Positions 1-9,934 of a stretch of DNA of 45,985 bases are shown in pieces. The stretch's first letter is position 1. Each line of letters opens with the position of its first letter. The position numbers and the translations under genes were made by a program. The notes under the pieces are model-generated. The model did not search any database and had not been told where the DNA came from. It saw only the letters and a program-made list of their open reading frames with translations. Where the stretch lies: positions 1-45,985 of the forward strand of contig NZ_ABFU01000012.1 of assembly GCF_000171615.1 (NCBI RefSeq), read 5' to 3'. The stretch is from Bacillus coahuilensis m4-4. GTDB lineage: Bacteria; Bacillota; Bacilli; Bacillales; Bacillaceae_K.

Positions 1-41
1 GAGTTTGTCGATAATTTCTCTAAAAAAGTTGTACATCTTGC

Positions 42-70
42 TTGCAAAAGTGAGTGCATTTATATATCAT
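42..70 (+). promoter_or_regulatory. sigma-A promoter of groESL
   Basis: A -35 box TTGCAA (42-47) and a -10 box TATCAT (65-70) are separated by 17 bp. Transcription would start about 77-80, at the edge of the CIRCE operator, which is the usual arrangement for HrcA-repressed heat-shock operons. Confidence 0.75.
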
Positions 71-80
71 AATAATCGTG

Positions 81-107
81 TTAGCACTCTTTAAATGGGA
101 GTGCTAA
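81..107 (+). promoter_or_regulatory. CIRCE operator (HrcA binding site)
   Basis: TTAGCACTC (81-89), a 9 bp spacer and GAGTGCTAA (99-107) form the perfect CIRCE inverted repeat. HrcA binds this site and represses groESL until heat stress titrates GroEL. It lies between the promoter and groES and would be in the 5' end of the transcript. Confidence 0.97.
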
Positions 108-148
108 ATAATCAAACTACTTACATATTTTTGAGGAGGTTGTTTCAC

Positions 149-436
149 TTGTTAAAACCACTAGGAGATCGTGTAGTGATTGAGCTAGTTGAATCAGAAG
201 AAAAAACAGCTAGCGGAATTGTTCTTCCAGACTCTGCGAAGGAAAAGCCGCAAGAAGGTAAGGTTGTAGCAGTTGGAACTGGTAAAGTACTAGACAACGG
301 CGAGCGTGTAGCTCTTGAAGTTTCAGTAGGTGACAAAATTATCTTCTCTAAGTACGCTGGTACAGAAGTGAAGTACCAAGGTGCAGAATACCTAATTCTT
401 CGCGACAGCGACATTTTAGCAGTAATCGGCGAATAA
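149..436 (+). CDS. groES: co-chaperonin GroES
   Basis: GroES forms the heptameric lid of the GroEL folding chamber in the cytoplasm. The 95-residue product begins [20 protein letters not shown] and keeps the mobile loop ([20 protein letters not shown], about 17-36) and the C-terminal sheet SDILAVIG. I chose the TTG at 149 as start: GAGGAGGT lies 8 bp upstream, and the B. subtilis gene also starts with TTG directly before the LKPLGDR block. An upstream in-frame ATG at 95 would fall inside CIRCE and is not credible. First gene of the HrcA-regulated operon; groEL follows after 50 bp. Confidence 0.97.
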   Translation: MLKPLGDRVVIELVESEEKTASGIVLPDSAKEKPQEGKVVAVGTGKVLDNGERVALEVSVGDKIIFSKYAGTEVKYQGAEYLILRDSDILAVIGE

Positions 437-471
437 TCGAACGTTAAAAATATCTTAATTATAAAATCTAA

Positions 472-2114
<1,643 letters not shown>

Positions 2115-2187
2115 TCACTCGTCAGCCCCTTAAATTACAAGGGTTTTGAAGTGATTTGCTAACAAAATGCTAACATTAGGTATATAA

Positions 2188-2231
2188 AAAGGCTTCTCAT
2201 TAGTTGATCAAACTTTTGAGAAGCTTTTTTT
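2188..2231 (+). terminator. rho-independent terminator of groESL
   Basis: GCTTCTCA (2192-2199) pairs with TGAGAAGC (2217-2224), followed by a run of seven T. It ends the groESL operon 75 bp after the stop codon. Related copies of this sequence occur at about 4018 and 5626. Confidence 0.85.
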
Positions 2232-2292
2232 CTTTTGATTATGATATAAGTGATTTTCATGTATGTATATATTTCCTAAATATTATTAGTGA
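2199..2292 (+). repeat. ~92 bp direct repeat, copy A (overlaps groESL terminator)
   Basis: From TTAGTTGAT through the terminator 3' arm to ATTATTAGTGA this stretch recurs, with scattered mismatches, at 4018-4110. The two copies bracket the ECF sigma/anti-sigma genes. This copy includes the 3' half of the groESL terminator. Confidence 0.8.
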
Positions 2293-2367
2293 GAATCAAG
2301 GGGACAGTTCCGTTGATGCGAATTAAAAGATTTAATCTTTGGAATCAAAAGAACCGTCCCTTTGATT
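2293..2367. repeat. palindromic repeat of the GGGGACGGTTCC family
   Basis: GAATCAAGGGGACAGTTCCG at the left and a matching inverted half (AGAACCGTCCCTTTGATT) at the right form an imperfect palindrome of about 75 bp. It lies between the convergent groEL and anti-sigma genes. Downstream to 2488 there is no gene; a short hairpin (GGGAACTCC ... GGAGTTCCC, about 2402-2429) may terminate the minus-strand anti-sigma gene. Confidence 0.75.
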
Positions 2368-2488
2368 TGATTCCTTATTGCTGATCATTAAAACTAAAAA
2401 AAGGGAACTCCGCAACAATGGAGTTCCCTGAGTTATTCAACAATCGCTAATTGGTGAGCCTTTTATTCACCAGTGAAAGCAACAACTA

Positions 2489-3382
2489 TTATAAAGTGCT
2501 TTTCGGCTTTTTAATTAATATGCTCTTTCCAGCTAACAACGCACCATATAAAGAAATTGAGACAAGTACTATTAAATAAAGGTCTCGTCCAGCAAGGTAA
2601 GTGGAAGAGTGAAGACCTTTTATAAGTAAATGAGCAAGGAGGTACGAGATAGGCAATAGAATTATTTTTTCTAGGCCATATCTTATTTTTTCGTTTTTAC
2701 GGAATATGACTAATCCAATTCCACAAATAAATAATAGTCCTATAGCCAACAATACATAGTAGCTTAAAACAAGCCGAGGTAACGTCACGATAGAACCATC
2801 CGTTATTGGTTCTCCATAAATTAAAGTATTTTCCATTCCATCGGTATTGTAATAGTAGATTGAAGCCACCGTTTCCCCATTCGGGTTTAAGACCGTATTG
2901 TCCAGGTCGTTTTTGTTTATTTTCTGTTGCCAAATCGTTTCCCATGTCGTTATATCATAGACATAACCTGAATTGTCTGCGGCTGGATATTGATTTACAT
3001 TAAATCCAGAGACTTCTTCACTAAAATTCAAAAGTACAGTTCCGTCATCCTTTTCAATAATGGAAACCGCATATTCATTATAAGGGATGTATGCTGGGGT
3101 TGTCAGATAAGCGATGGTAACCACTGCAAAAACCAGTGTTACCATGACTGAAAGAATAATCGTTTGCAGCTTTTTCTTTCGCAATGTATTTTGTAAGTTT
3201 CTTAAGGGAGCTATATCGGTATCTACTGGCGGTTCTTCAAAAGTTCTCATTTCTTCCAGTCGTTTTTTACAGTTCTCACAAGAAGCTATATGTTCTTCAA
3301 CTAGATCTCTAGTATCTTGACTTGCCAAATCCTCGACATATAACGGCAGTAAATCCCTAATCATATTACAGCTAATTTTCAT
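2489..3382 (-). CDS. zinc-finger anti-sigma factor, membrane protein
   Basis: Probable membrane-bound inhibitor of the ECF sigma factor encoded just upstream. The N-terminal cytoplasmic domain carries a zf-HC2 style metal site: C5, then H31-x3-C35-x2-C38. A transmembrane segment follows at about 73-95, then an external region (about 96-203) and three more membrane helices (about 206-227, 238-257, 267-290). The 297-residue length is long for a simple anti-sigma factor. Its ATG overlaps the sigma stop by 4 bp, so the pair is translationally coupled. The exact sensor signal cannot be read from the sequence. Confidence 0.85.
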   Translation of the reverse strand: MKISCNMIRDLLPLYVEDLASQDTRDLVEEHIASCENCKKRLEEMRTFEEPPVDTDIAPLRNLQNTLRKKKLQTIILSVMVTLVFAVVTIAYLTTPAYIPYNEYAVSIIEKDDGTVLLNFSEEVSGFNVNQYPAADNSGYVYDITTWETIWQQKINKNDLDNTVLNPNGETVASIYYYNTDGMENTLIYGEPITDGSIVTLPRLVLSYYVLLAIGLLFICGIGLVIFRKNEKIRYGLEKIILLPISYLLAHLLIKGLHSSTYLAGRDLYLIVLVSISLYGALLAGKSILIKKPKSTL

Positions 3383-3867
3383 CGATAATCCTCCGATTGT
3401 GCTTTAATTTTTTCTCTAGCACGGTGATATGTAACACAAGCCCAGTTTTCACTTTTTCCAAACAATTTGCCAATTTGATTAAATGACAGTTCTCCAAATG
3501 CACGGAGAGTAAAGACCTTTTTGTATGGCTCTTTCAAACTTTGGATCACTTCATGTACTTTTATAGACGCTTCTGAAATGGCTATGTCTTGTTCTACATT
3601 GTCTCCACTAGCTGATTCTGGAACCGACTCAAGATCCACGAATCTTTTATTTTTACGCAAATATGAGTAATAACTGTTTTTGGCAATTTGGCATAACCAA
3701 ACACGGATATCACTATTCCCTCTAAAACTGTCTAGCGATGTTAATACTTTCATAAAAGTTTCCGAAGTGATATCTTCAGAGATATGCTTATCGCCAGATA
3801 AACTATACACATATAAAAATACATCTTTAAAGTATGTATGATAAATATCCTCAAGCTGTGTCACCAT
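3379..3867 (-). CDS. ECF-type RNA polymerase sigma factor
   Basis: 162-residue sigma-70 family protein of the extracytoplasmic function class. Region 2 is at about 8-75 (YVYSLSGDKHISEDITSETF, then the WLCQIAKN block) and region 4 with its helix-turn-helix at about 105-155 (ELSFNQIGKLFGKSENWACV). AAGGAGGTG stands 5 bp before the ATG. It is the first gene of a two-gene operon with its cognate anti-sigma factor. The closest B. subtilis counterpart cannot be named from inspection. Confidence 0.9.
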   Translation of the reverse strand: MVTQLEDIYHTYFKDVFLYVYSLSGDKHISEDITSETFMKVLTSLDSFRGNSDIRVWLCQIAKNSYYSYLRKNKRFVDLESVPESASGDNVEQDIAISEASIKVHEVIQSLKEPYKKVFTLRAFGELSFNQIGKLFGKSENWACVTYHRAREKIKAQSEDYR

Positions 3868-3884
3868 CTCACCTCCTTACATAT

Positions 3885-3912
3885 AAGACGCGATAAACTC
3901 AAATATCTTACA
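3885..3912 (-). promoter_or_regulatory. possible autoregulated ECF promoter
   Basis: On the minus strand TGTAAG (3912-3907) and CGTCTT (3890-3885) are 16 bp apart, close to the TGAAAC/TGTAAC - N16 - CGTC pattern of ECF promoters. It would place transcription start almost at the ribosome binding site, which is tight. ECF operons often carry their own target promoter. Confidence 0.4.
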
Positions 3913-3927
3913 AAAATAATAAAAAAA

Positions 3928-4008
3928 AGGGAAATCAAGGGGACGGTTCCAGTGATTCTATTTAAAGAATATTCAGCGTATAGAATCAGAAGAACCGTCC
4001 CCATGAAT
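3928..4008. repeat. palindromic repeat of the GGGGACGGTTCC family
   Basis: GGGAAATCAAGGGGACGGTT and the inverted half AGAACCGTCCCC bracket an inner inverted pair GATTCTAT / ATAGAATC. It lies upstream of the sigma gene and just before direct repeat copy B. Confidence 0.8.
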
Positions 4009-4017
4009 CTCATGAAT

Positions 4018-4110
4018 CTTAGTTGATAAAACTTTTGAGAAGCTTTTTTATTTTGCTTACGATAGAAGTGATTGTCATGTGTGTATATAGTTTCTAAAAA
4101 TTATTAGTGA
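4018..4110 (+). repeat. ~92 bp direct repeat, copy B
   Basis: Matches 2199-2292 (TTAGTTGAT, TTTTGAGAAGCTTTTTT, then GTGATTGTCATGTGTGTATA) but lacks the 5' arm of the terminator, so it cannot form the hairpin itself. Together with copy A it flanks the sigma/anti-sigma module. Confidence 0.8.
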
Positions 4111-4151
4111 TATACTAAAAGAAATTATTCATGAAGAGGTGGGTGACCACA

Positions 4152-4349
4152 ATGAATACTGCCAAAGAGAGACTACTCAAAATTATTGATGAGATTCCTG
4201 AACAAGAGGTAGATAAAATCTTAGACTTTGCTGAATATTTAAAGGAAAAGAAAGAAAGAAGCTTGTCTAAGGATTTAACTAAGGCTAGTGAAACCAGCTT
4301 AGATTTTTGGAACAATGAAATAGATGATGAGGTTTGGAATGATATATAA
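4152..4349 (+). CDS. antitoxin-like protein (DUF2281 type) of a toxin-antitoxin pair
   Basis: 65-residue acidic protein with the pattern LLKIIDEIPEQEVDKILDF followed by a charged EYLKEKKE helix, typical of short DUF2281-type antitoxins. The acidic C-terminal tail (FWNNEIDDEVWNDI) would be the toxin-binding part. I chose ATG 4152 because AGAGGTGGG precedes it; an in-frame ATG at 4131 lacks such a site. It overlaps the downstream PemK/MazF-like gene by 11 bp, the usual order of antitoxin before toxin. Confidence 0.75.
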   Translation: MNTAKERLLKIIDEIPEQEVDKILDFAEYLKEKKERSLSKDLTKASETSLDFWNNEIDDEVWNDI

Positions 4350-4642
4350 TCAAGGTGATATTGTTTTAATTCCAGTCCCGTTTAGTGACCTAACAAATAG
4401 AAAACAACGCCCTGTTTTAATAATATCAAATGATGATTATAACAAAATTACCGAAGATATTGTTGTTGTCGCGATTACATCTCAGTTGAGAGATCTTGAC
4501 TATTCTGTAGTTAGAGCAGATAAAGTTTACACACTTTCAAAAAATAATAGTCAGAAAAAAGTTTGGACGAGTGAACGCTGAGGTAATATATGATGTCCAA
4601 TCGAAACTAAATGCATTAATAAGAGGGACAAGGGGGCAGTGA
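4339..4642 (+). CDS. PemK/MazF-family toxin, frameshifted in this sequence
   Basis: MazF/PemK proteins are sequence-specific endoribonucleases. The N-terminus shows the family signature: QGDIVLIPVPFSDL, then RPVLIISND and VVAITSQ. The frame as given ends at 4581 with a non-family tail. Removing one A from the A6 run at about 4539-4544 joins TLSK to IIVRKKFGRVNAEVIYDVQ and continues to TGA 4642, giving about 100 residues, which is near normal. GAGG precedes ATG 4339. Whether the toxin is truly broken or the base is a sequencing error cannot be settled here; the antitoxin gene is intact. Confidence 0.8.
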
Positions 4643-4884
4643 ACTATTGAACTGTAACCAGAGTAATGATCACCCATAAAAGTGGAACGTCATTATTCGG
4701 GTTTTTCCTATGGAAAAATATTTCCCCAACAACTGATAGAAGTGTCTGAGATCTATAATATTTTAGGCAAAATGACAGATGCTCGTAGGACAACTTGTCA
4801 ATATATTGAATGCACACTCCTCATGATAATTAACTAAGCGAATGGAACAATCTAGTATCTTTGGCGTAGCACGACAGGAAAAGG
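4643..4884. other. non-coding stretch, no gene recognised
   Basis: Between the toxin and the composite repeat I see only short frames without ribosome binding sites. No family similarity or structure was recognised apart from a short inverted pair around 4700-4730 (AACCCG... / GGAAAAATATTTCC). Confidence 0.4.
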
Positions 4885-5104
4885 GATCGTGTGAAATAAT
4901 TACACAAGAAAAAGTATGTCCTTTCTTGCATTGTTTGGTTTGGTGATTAAACAATACGATAGAAAAGGAATACTTTTTTGTTTTATTATAAAAATAATGG
5001 GATGTCGGCCTTTTAAGAGTCATCGCTTTAGCGATTTCGTTATTCATTTGATTCTAAAAATTAAGTTTTCTAATAGAGTCAATGGAACCGTCTTCTTGAT
5101 TCCC
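4885..5104 (-). repeat. composite repeat element, copy 3 (minus orientation)
   Basis: Read on the minus strand it begins GGGAATCAAGAAGACGGTTC, then a small hairpin ATCGCTAAAGCGAT, then a large hairpin (4909-4979) whose arms are AAAAAAGTATTCCTTTTCT and AGAAAGGACATACTTTTT. The same order is found at 11767-12185 and 23577-24244. The distal part of the element is missing or too diverged here. Confidence 0.8.
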
Positions 5105-5182
5105 AAAGAGAAATGATAGAAGAGTATGAGATACATATAAATGTTTGAGACTTGGCTTGTGTTAATCAAAATATAATCGAAC

Positions 5183-5625
5183 ATGATGGGGTGTTCTATT
5201 ACTAAAAATATTGAGAAATTCCTATTACATAAAGCTTTAGCAGGATATGCAGCTTGCCACCAGGAAAACGGTCTTTTTATGTATGCAGTTATAGAAAAGG
5301 AGTCAAGTAGGGTGATTGTTGCAGCTGGATTTAACGTAAGAACTTCGATTGAATCAGTAGAATTACTTTACCCATTTGTCTAAAACTTCCTGAGGTAAGG
5401 GATACGCTACTGAGGCAGCATAAGTATGTGTTGATTTTGCTATTAAAAATCCTACTGTAAAGCTCATTTACGCATCTGCCGATTCAAAATATGCAGGTTC
5501 TCTAAAAATTTTAGAGAAATTGGGTTTGAAGATAAAGGCATGAAATGGTTTGATGATACTAATCAGGAAGAGCCATATTATGAATTAAATATTAAAGTTG
5601 AAAACGGTAGGTACTTAATGTTGAT
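5183..5625 (+). pseudogene. remnant of a GNAT acetyltransferase gene
   Basis: The pieces of a RimJ/RimL-like GNAT protein can be read in order but in different frames. They are MYAVIEKESSRVIVAAGFNV (from the frame opening at 5183), then GYATEAA (about 5402), FAIKNPTVKLIYASADSK with SLKILEKLGF (about 5437-5530), then DKGMKWFDDTNQEEPYYELN (about 5533-5590). GKGYATEA and the S-x-KILEKLGF block are acetyl-CoA-binding family signatures. At least two frameshifts and an in-frame TAA separate the parts, so the gene is dead even allowing for one or two base errors. Confidence 0.75.
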
Positions 5626-5668
5626 AGGCTTCTCATTAGTTTTTGAAACTTTTGATAAGCCTCTATTT
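5626..5668 (+). terminator. terminator related to the groESL terminator
   Basis: AGGCTTCTCA (5626-5635) and TGATAAGCCT (5653-5662) form a stem followed by CTATTT. The left arm and loop resemble the groESL terminator at 2191-2224, suggesting a common origin. Confidence 0.65.
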
Positions 5669-6324
5669 AAATTTGTAGCATATTGAAAAAAAAGGACAAT
5701 GAAAATATGGGCCTGACAACCAGTAAAGTAAAGAATTAACGCACTAGGGTTCAGGCCACATTTCCGAAAATTAAATGCTCTTGACCTCAAGCATTAAACA
5801 TGGGTTCAAAGATGGAATCAGTTAGAACCGTCCCTATGGTTCTTGCTAGAGGAAAACGTGTAATTGCTCTAAGTACTGATAAAGAGGAACAAAACAGAAT
5901 AATACAGAAAATAAAATCTGGTGAATTAAATTAGGATTTTTAAGTTAATAGGGTTTCAAGATTTCTCTATGCAATCTTCAATATGTTAACGTATCGGGAG
6001 GTAAAATTCGTTTGGAAATGCTAAGATTTTGCTAACGCAATGAAATGAAAACGGTAAATCCCCGTTAAAGATGTTACACCCTCAAAGCTTTTAGACTTTA
6101 TACTACGCAACAAAATGTAGGTATTCAACAAACGGGCCATTTAATGTAATAACTCAATATTTTCACTCCAAATATTTTAAGGAATGTTATAAAGTGTTCA
6201 GAGGTAATTCTTCTCTATTAATGACTCTTTATTTTGTTCTATAGTCTATTAGTGAAGTCTAATGCATAATTGCATAAATACTACGAAAAAGTAAGATATT
6301 TCATCTTAATATTAGCCTATACGG
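5669..6324. other. degenerate intergenic region with repeat halves
   Basis: No convincing full gene. Seen: a hairpin GGCCTGA / TCAGGCC (about 5710-5757), a hairpin TTAAATGCT / AGCATTAA (5771-5797), and half of a palindromic family repeat (AGAACCGTCCCTATGG, about 5823-5839). There is also a 32-codon frame at 5836-5934 (starting MVLARGKRVIALSTDKEE) that looks like the tail of a larger, lost protein. From 5935 to 6324 I see nothing recognisable. Confidence 0.5.
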
Positions 6325-6494
6325 GCAGAGGGACAGGTGAACTATCCCATATTTCCTATATGGAGATGATTCCTACCGCCAGCCGAATAGATGAAATGAG
6401 AAGATGAGCCTTCAAGAAGGCAATTCCTACAACTCGATTTTCTTTTCTTAGCAGAGAGATATGTCTTTGGTGGGGCGAGGAACCTGTCCCTCCG
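6325..6494. repeat. ~165 bp repeat bounded by inverted GAGGGACAGGT ends
   Basis: GAGGGACAGGTGAAC (about 6327-6341) and GAACCTGTCCCTC (about 6480-6492) are inverted termini around about 140 bp. They resemble the GGGGACAGG family ends elsewhere in the window. No coding content was recognised inside. Confidence 0.6.
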
Positions 6495-6630
6495 TCCCAC
6501 AAAACTTCCCAAACAATATTCCTTGATTTCGGGATTCGTCACTCTATTTTATTGGGAAGCAATGCTGATACGCTATCATTAATGGTTCTCCTGGAGATCC
6601 AAATCCCATATATAAGGAGTAGATAGGACG

Positions 6631-7476
6631 ATGACAAGTAAACCAGAAAGTGGTAAAGTTTCTAAGATAAGGGTTGGAGTCTTTACCTTTTTTGCTGTAC
6701 TCTTTGCTGCTGGATCCCTGTTTTTACTTGAAGGTTTTACAGAAGGTCTTATGCCGTGGGTGGTGTTAGGATGTCCGGGTTGTGAAAGTACGACAACAGT
6801 TTCCCTACATCTATGGCATGGGGCTGAACATGGGGCGCTTTTAGGGGTGTTATTTGCGGGTTCATTAATCGCATTACTGTGGAAGCCATGGAAAAAGCCG
6901 CTTTTACTTCAGTTTTATATAGCAGGGCATTTGCTTCTACTGGCTTTTTGGACTCATCCTGCTCTAGGTGATGTTTTACAAAAACCTTTCGTAATAGTTG
7001 TTTTTCTTGCTAATGTTATGATTTTATTCTTCACTTATCCAGACCGTAAAGCTTTGCTGAACTTCAAAAGAACAGAGCCATGTAACCGAACTTTGTTAAT
7101 CTTAACGGGGATAGCGGCGATTATCTTAGCACCTCTTATGTGGCAAAACTTGCAGCTTCAGTTAGCAGGTCTTGATGAGCATGCCCAATTTTTCCGCTAT
7201 AGTGAGAGTATTCTTGTTTCCCTACAGTTATTACTAGGAAGTTTGCTGGCTGCAACAAGACGTTCAGGCTGGAAACAGTTAACCATTGTTATTGGTATTG
7301 CTTATATATACTTGGGCCTGGGGGCGATTACTGTACCTTATTCTATCGGAAGCTGGGGCTACTACGGCGGGGCGTCAGCAATACTTGCAGGAGCAAGCTA
7401 TTTTGCGGTTGCTGTTTTAGATAAAAATTTATCCTTCCATAAAAACAATCCTACCCATGTTCCCCCTGCCAACTAG
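6631..7476 (+). CDS. polytopic membrane protein, unknown function
   Basis: 281 residues with about eight hydrophobic segments (for example about 17-36, 66-86, 96-112, 120-137, 150-168, 190-208, 217-235, 240-262). A short N-terminal basic tail and a CPGCES motif at about 48-53 that could bind a metal or form a disulfide are visible. I recognise no family. The start ATG has AAGGAG about 10 bp upstream. It lies 30 bp before the disrupted sensor kinase gene on the same strand, so it may have belonged to the same operon. Confidence 0.7.
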   Translation: MTSKPESGKVSKIRVGVFTFFAVLFAAGSLFLLEGFTEGLMPWVVLGCPGCESTTTVSLHLWHGAEHGALLGVLFAGSLIALLWKPWKKPLLLQFYIAGHLLLLAFWTHPALGDVLQKPFVIVVFLANVMILFFTYPDRKALLNFKRTEPCNRTLLILTGIAAIILAPLMWQNLQLQLAGLDEHAQFFRYSESILVSLQLLLGSLLAATRRSGWKQLTIVIGIAYIYLGLGAITVPYSIGSWGYYGGASAILAGASYFAVAVLDKNLSFHKNNPTHVPPAN

Positions 7477-7506
7477 GCAATTCTTTTTATAAAGGAGGAA
7501 ACGAAG

Positions 7507-8486
7507 CTGAGACTTGCAAATGTTGAAGAACCGATCTTAACACAGAAGCAGCTCCTGTGGATGGCTTTCTTCAAGATTTTTGGAGTGAGCATCGCGGTGG
7601 GGCTTCTCCTCTTGTTTATTGTCAGTTTACCAATGTATTACGAGCTGCTGAAAACAAGTTGTATAGAACAAAAATTATCGGAATGCCCTGCCCCTTCGCC
7701 AGGTCATTCAGCACTGAAAGAGCTCGGAATATTAGAATTGTTTTTTGCCTCTTTTTATACTGCCATAGACATTATCTTCGCATTTATATTTGTAGCTGTA
7801 GCCGCTGTCCTTTTTTTTACAAGATCAAAAGAAGCGATGGGCCTATTTAGCTCACTAATGCTCGCGATCTTCGGAATAACTTTTACAGACAGTATGGTCA
7901 GCTTATATTCCCAATATGCAATATTAAAACCATTCATTGATTTGGCAACTTTTATAGGATTGGCTGCTTTTATTTTATTTTTCTTTTTTATTTCCCATGG
8001 GAAGATTTAGACCGGCCTGGACAATAGTTATTCCTCCGCTCCTGGTAGGAGTTCCTTTATTATTTAATATGGTTTTTGGAAGGAATGAGTTATTTTTAGC
8101 AATATGGCTGCTGACTTGTGTAGCCACTCTAGTAACCTTTCAAACGTATCGCTATAGAACCGTATTTAATACTGTGGAGCGGCATCAAACAAAATGGGTC
8201 GTGTTTGGCTGTACAGTTGCCTTATTTGGCTTTCTGTTATTTACTGTCGGTCCTCTTTTATTCTCACCAGACTATCATGAAGTTGGAAGTCCACTAAGGC
8301 ATTTCATGACAAATATTGGGATCCGCGGCTCTTTGCTTGTTATACCGGTCACACTGGGGATTGCGGTGTTTCGCTATCGGCTTTGGGATATCAATATTAT
8401 TATAAACCAGACGATGCTATACGGCTCACTTACTATCGCGGTTTTTAGTATCTATATATTGTTGCTAGGATTATGGAATGACCAGG
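7507..8486 (+). pseudogene. sensor histidine kinase, N-terminal membrane half (disrupted)
   Basis: Multi-spanning membrane sensor part of a NarL-type kinase whose catalytic half lies beyond an inserted element. Hydrophobic helices follow one another from the first residues. The frame slips once: removing one T from the T6 run at about 7984-7989 joins ILFFF to LFPMGRFRPAW, a loop typical of such sensors. AAAGGAGGA at about 7491-7499 points to a CTG at 7507 as start; the first ATG at 7561 has no ribosome binding site. The reading ends where the insertion sequence begins. Confidence 0.8.
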
Positions 8487-8524
8487 TGTGAAGTGACCCC
8501 AAGAAGTTAGACAGGTTATTTTTA

Positions 8525-9420
8525 TTAAGCGGCTTGTTGGGCAAGAGTTCGATATTGTATCGGACTCTTGCCTTTTAATTTTGCCTTTATACGTTTGTTA
8601 TTATAGTAATCCATATATTTCTCTAGTTCTTGTTTAAAGTGATTTATATTTTCAAATTCGTTTAAATAAAGAAATTCAGACTTCATAATCCCAAAAAAGT
8701 TCTCTATTACAGCATTATCGTAACAATTTCCCTTACGAGACATACTTTTTGTAATTCCCTGTTCCTTTAAGACTTGACAATATTGTCTCATTTGATAATG
8801 CCATCCTTGGTCAGAATGAATGATTAGGTCCTCATCTCCTGTTAACCGTTCTAATGACTTTTCTAACATGTCTGAAACAAGCGAGTATGTTGGTCTGGAA
8901 CCAATTGTTTACGTAATGATTTCTCCATTATATAAATCAAGAATAGGAGATAGATAGAGTTTCTCTCCAAATAATTTAAACTCAGTAATATCTGTTACCC
9001 ATTTTTCGTTCGGCTTTTCTGCCTTAAAATTACGTTCTAATATATTTGGTGCAATCTTTCCTACTTTACCTTTATAAGAACGATATTTTTTTATTCTAAC
9101 AAGGCTTTTTAAGCCTAATTCCTTCATAATACGCTGCACTTTCTTATGATTAACTTTGTATTCGCGATTCGCAAGTTCATCACGAATACGACGGTAGCCA
9201 TAACATCCTTGATGCTCATCATATATCTCTTTTACGACTGATTTTAGTTCAGCATCTTTATCTGGACGTCCAAGTTGTTTCACCCAGTAATAATAGGTAC
9301 TTCTAGGGATCTCTGCCAATTTAATAAGTGATTTCACCGGAAATTCGTTCCTTAGTTCATAGACTACTTGCGCTTTGTCTTGTTTGGTGATTTTTCCTTG
9401 TTTTGAACTAAGGCATTCAA
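8525..9420 (-). pseudogene. IS3-family transposase OrfB with in-frame stop
   Basis: DDE integrase-type transposase. Visible are HTH_21-like HQGCYGYRRIRDEL, the first catalytic Asp in EKWVTDITEF, the second in IIHSDQGWHY and the Glu in NAVIENFFGIMKSE. An in-frame TAA at 8909-8911, in the context NGEIIT-stop-TIGSRPTYSL, breaks it between the first and second catalytic residues. It would normally be made by a -1 frameshift from orfA. Confidence 0.85.
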
Positions 9421-9877
9421 CTTTTTTAGGTAGGCATTCTCCATACGTAAACGATCTATTTCTTCTTGTAATTCCTCTACAGATCCTTTTGGTGGTATAG
9501 ATTTCTTTGTTTTCTTTTTTCATGGATGGACGCCCCTTTTTTCGCGATTGTAGGCCGTCAATCCCTTCTTTTTCATATACCCTTCTCCATTTTCTAATAG
9601 TACTAGGATCAGGTATGTTAAAAATAACTGCAGTTTCATTAGGAGACGTCCCATTATCGTTCATGTATCTTAGTACGTCTAGTTTATACTCCACAGAATA
9701 ACTTGTATACGATTTATTAAATGCTTCTATACCATGTAGTTCATATTGCTTAACCCAATTCATTATAACAGAGGTACTTGTATCAAATTCTTGAGCTAAT
9801 GTAGTATAACTTTTAATCCCTTGTAAATATCCATTAACAGCCTCTAACTTGTCTTCTAAAGTAAACTTTAATGCCAT
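9364..9877 (-). pseudogene. IS3-family OrfA (helix-turn-helix), frameshifted
   Basis: DNA-binding subunit of the insertion sequence, with two helix-turn-helix units (LQGIKSYTTLAQEFDTSTSV and NETAVIFNIPDPSTIRKWRR) followed by GRPSMKK. Dropping one A from the A6 run at 9515-9520 restores PPKGSVEELQEEIDRLRMEN, the leucine-zipper part, and the normal stop at 9364-9366. As given, the frame runs directly into orfB. Confidence 0.8.
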
Positions 9878-9934
9878 AGAAAAACTGCACCTCCAATTAT
9901 TAGATTGTGTCTAACAATTGGGGTGCAGTTCAGG

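Larger units (their letters stand above)
8487..9934 (-). mobile_element. IS3-family (IS150-like) insertion sequence, defective
   Basis: Terminal inverted repeats TGAAGTGACCCCAAGAAG (left) and TGAACTGCACCCCAATTG (right, read inward), with TTAGACA conserved further in. AGG at both borders (8484-8486, 9932-9934) may be the 3 bp target duplication. It carries orfA and orfB on the minus strand, opposite to the kinase gene that it splits. Both frames are damaged, so it is probably immobile by itself. Confidence 0.9.

Noticed and set aside
2199..5668. CRISPR-like array from the repeated terminator sequence
   Set aside because: Only three copies with irregular spacing of kilobases, flanking ordinary genes; no spacers and no cas genes.
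5836..5934. Small 32-codon gene
   Set aside because: No ribosome binding site; it starts within a repeat half and looks like the tail of a lost larger protein, so it is only mentioned as a remnant.
9507..9701. 64-codon plus-strand frame inside the IS element
   Set aside because: Antisense of OrfA; no ribosome binding site.
8487..9934. Active IS3 element
   Set aside because: OrfB has an in-frame TAA between catalytic residues and OrfA is frameshifted, so activity from this copy is unlikely.
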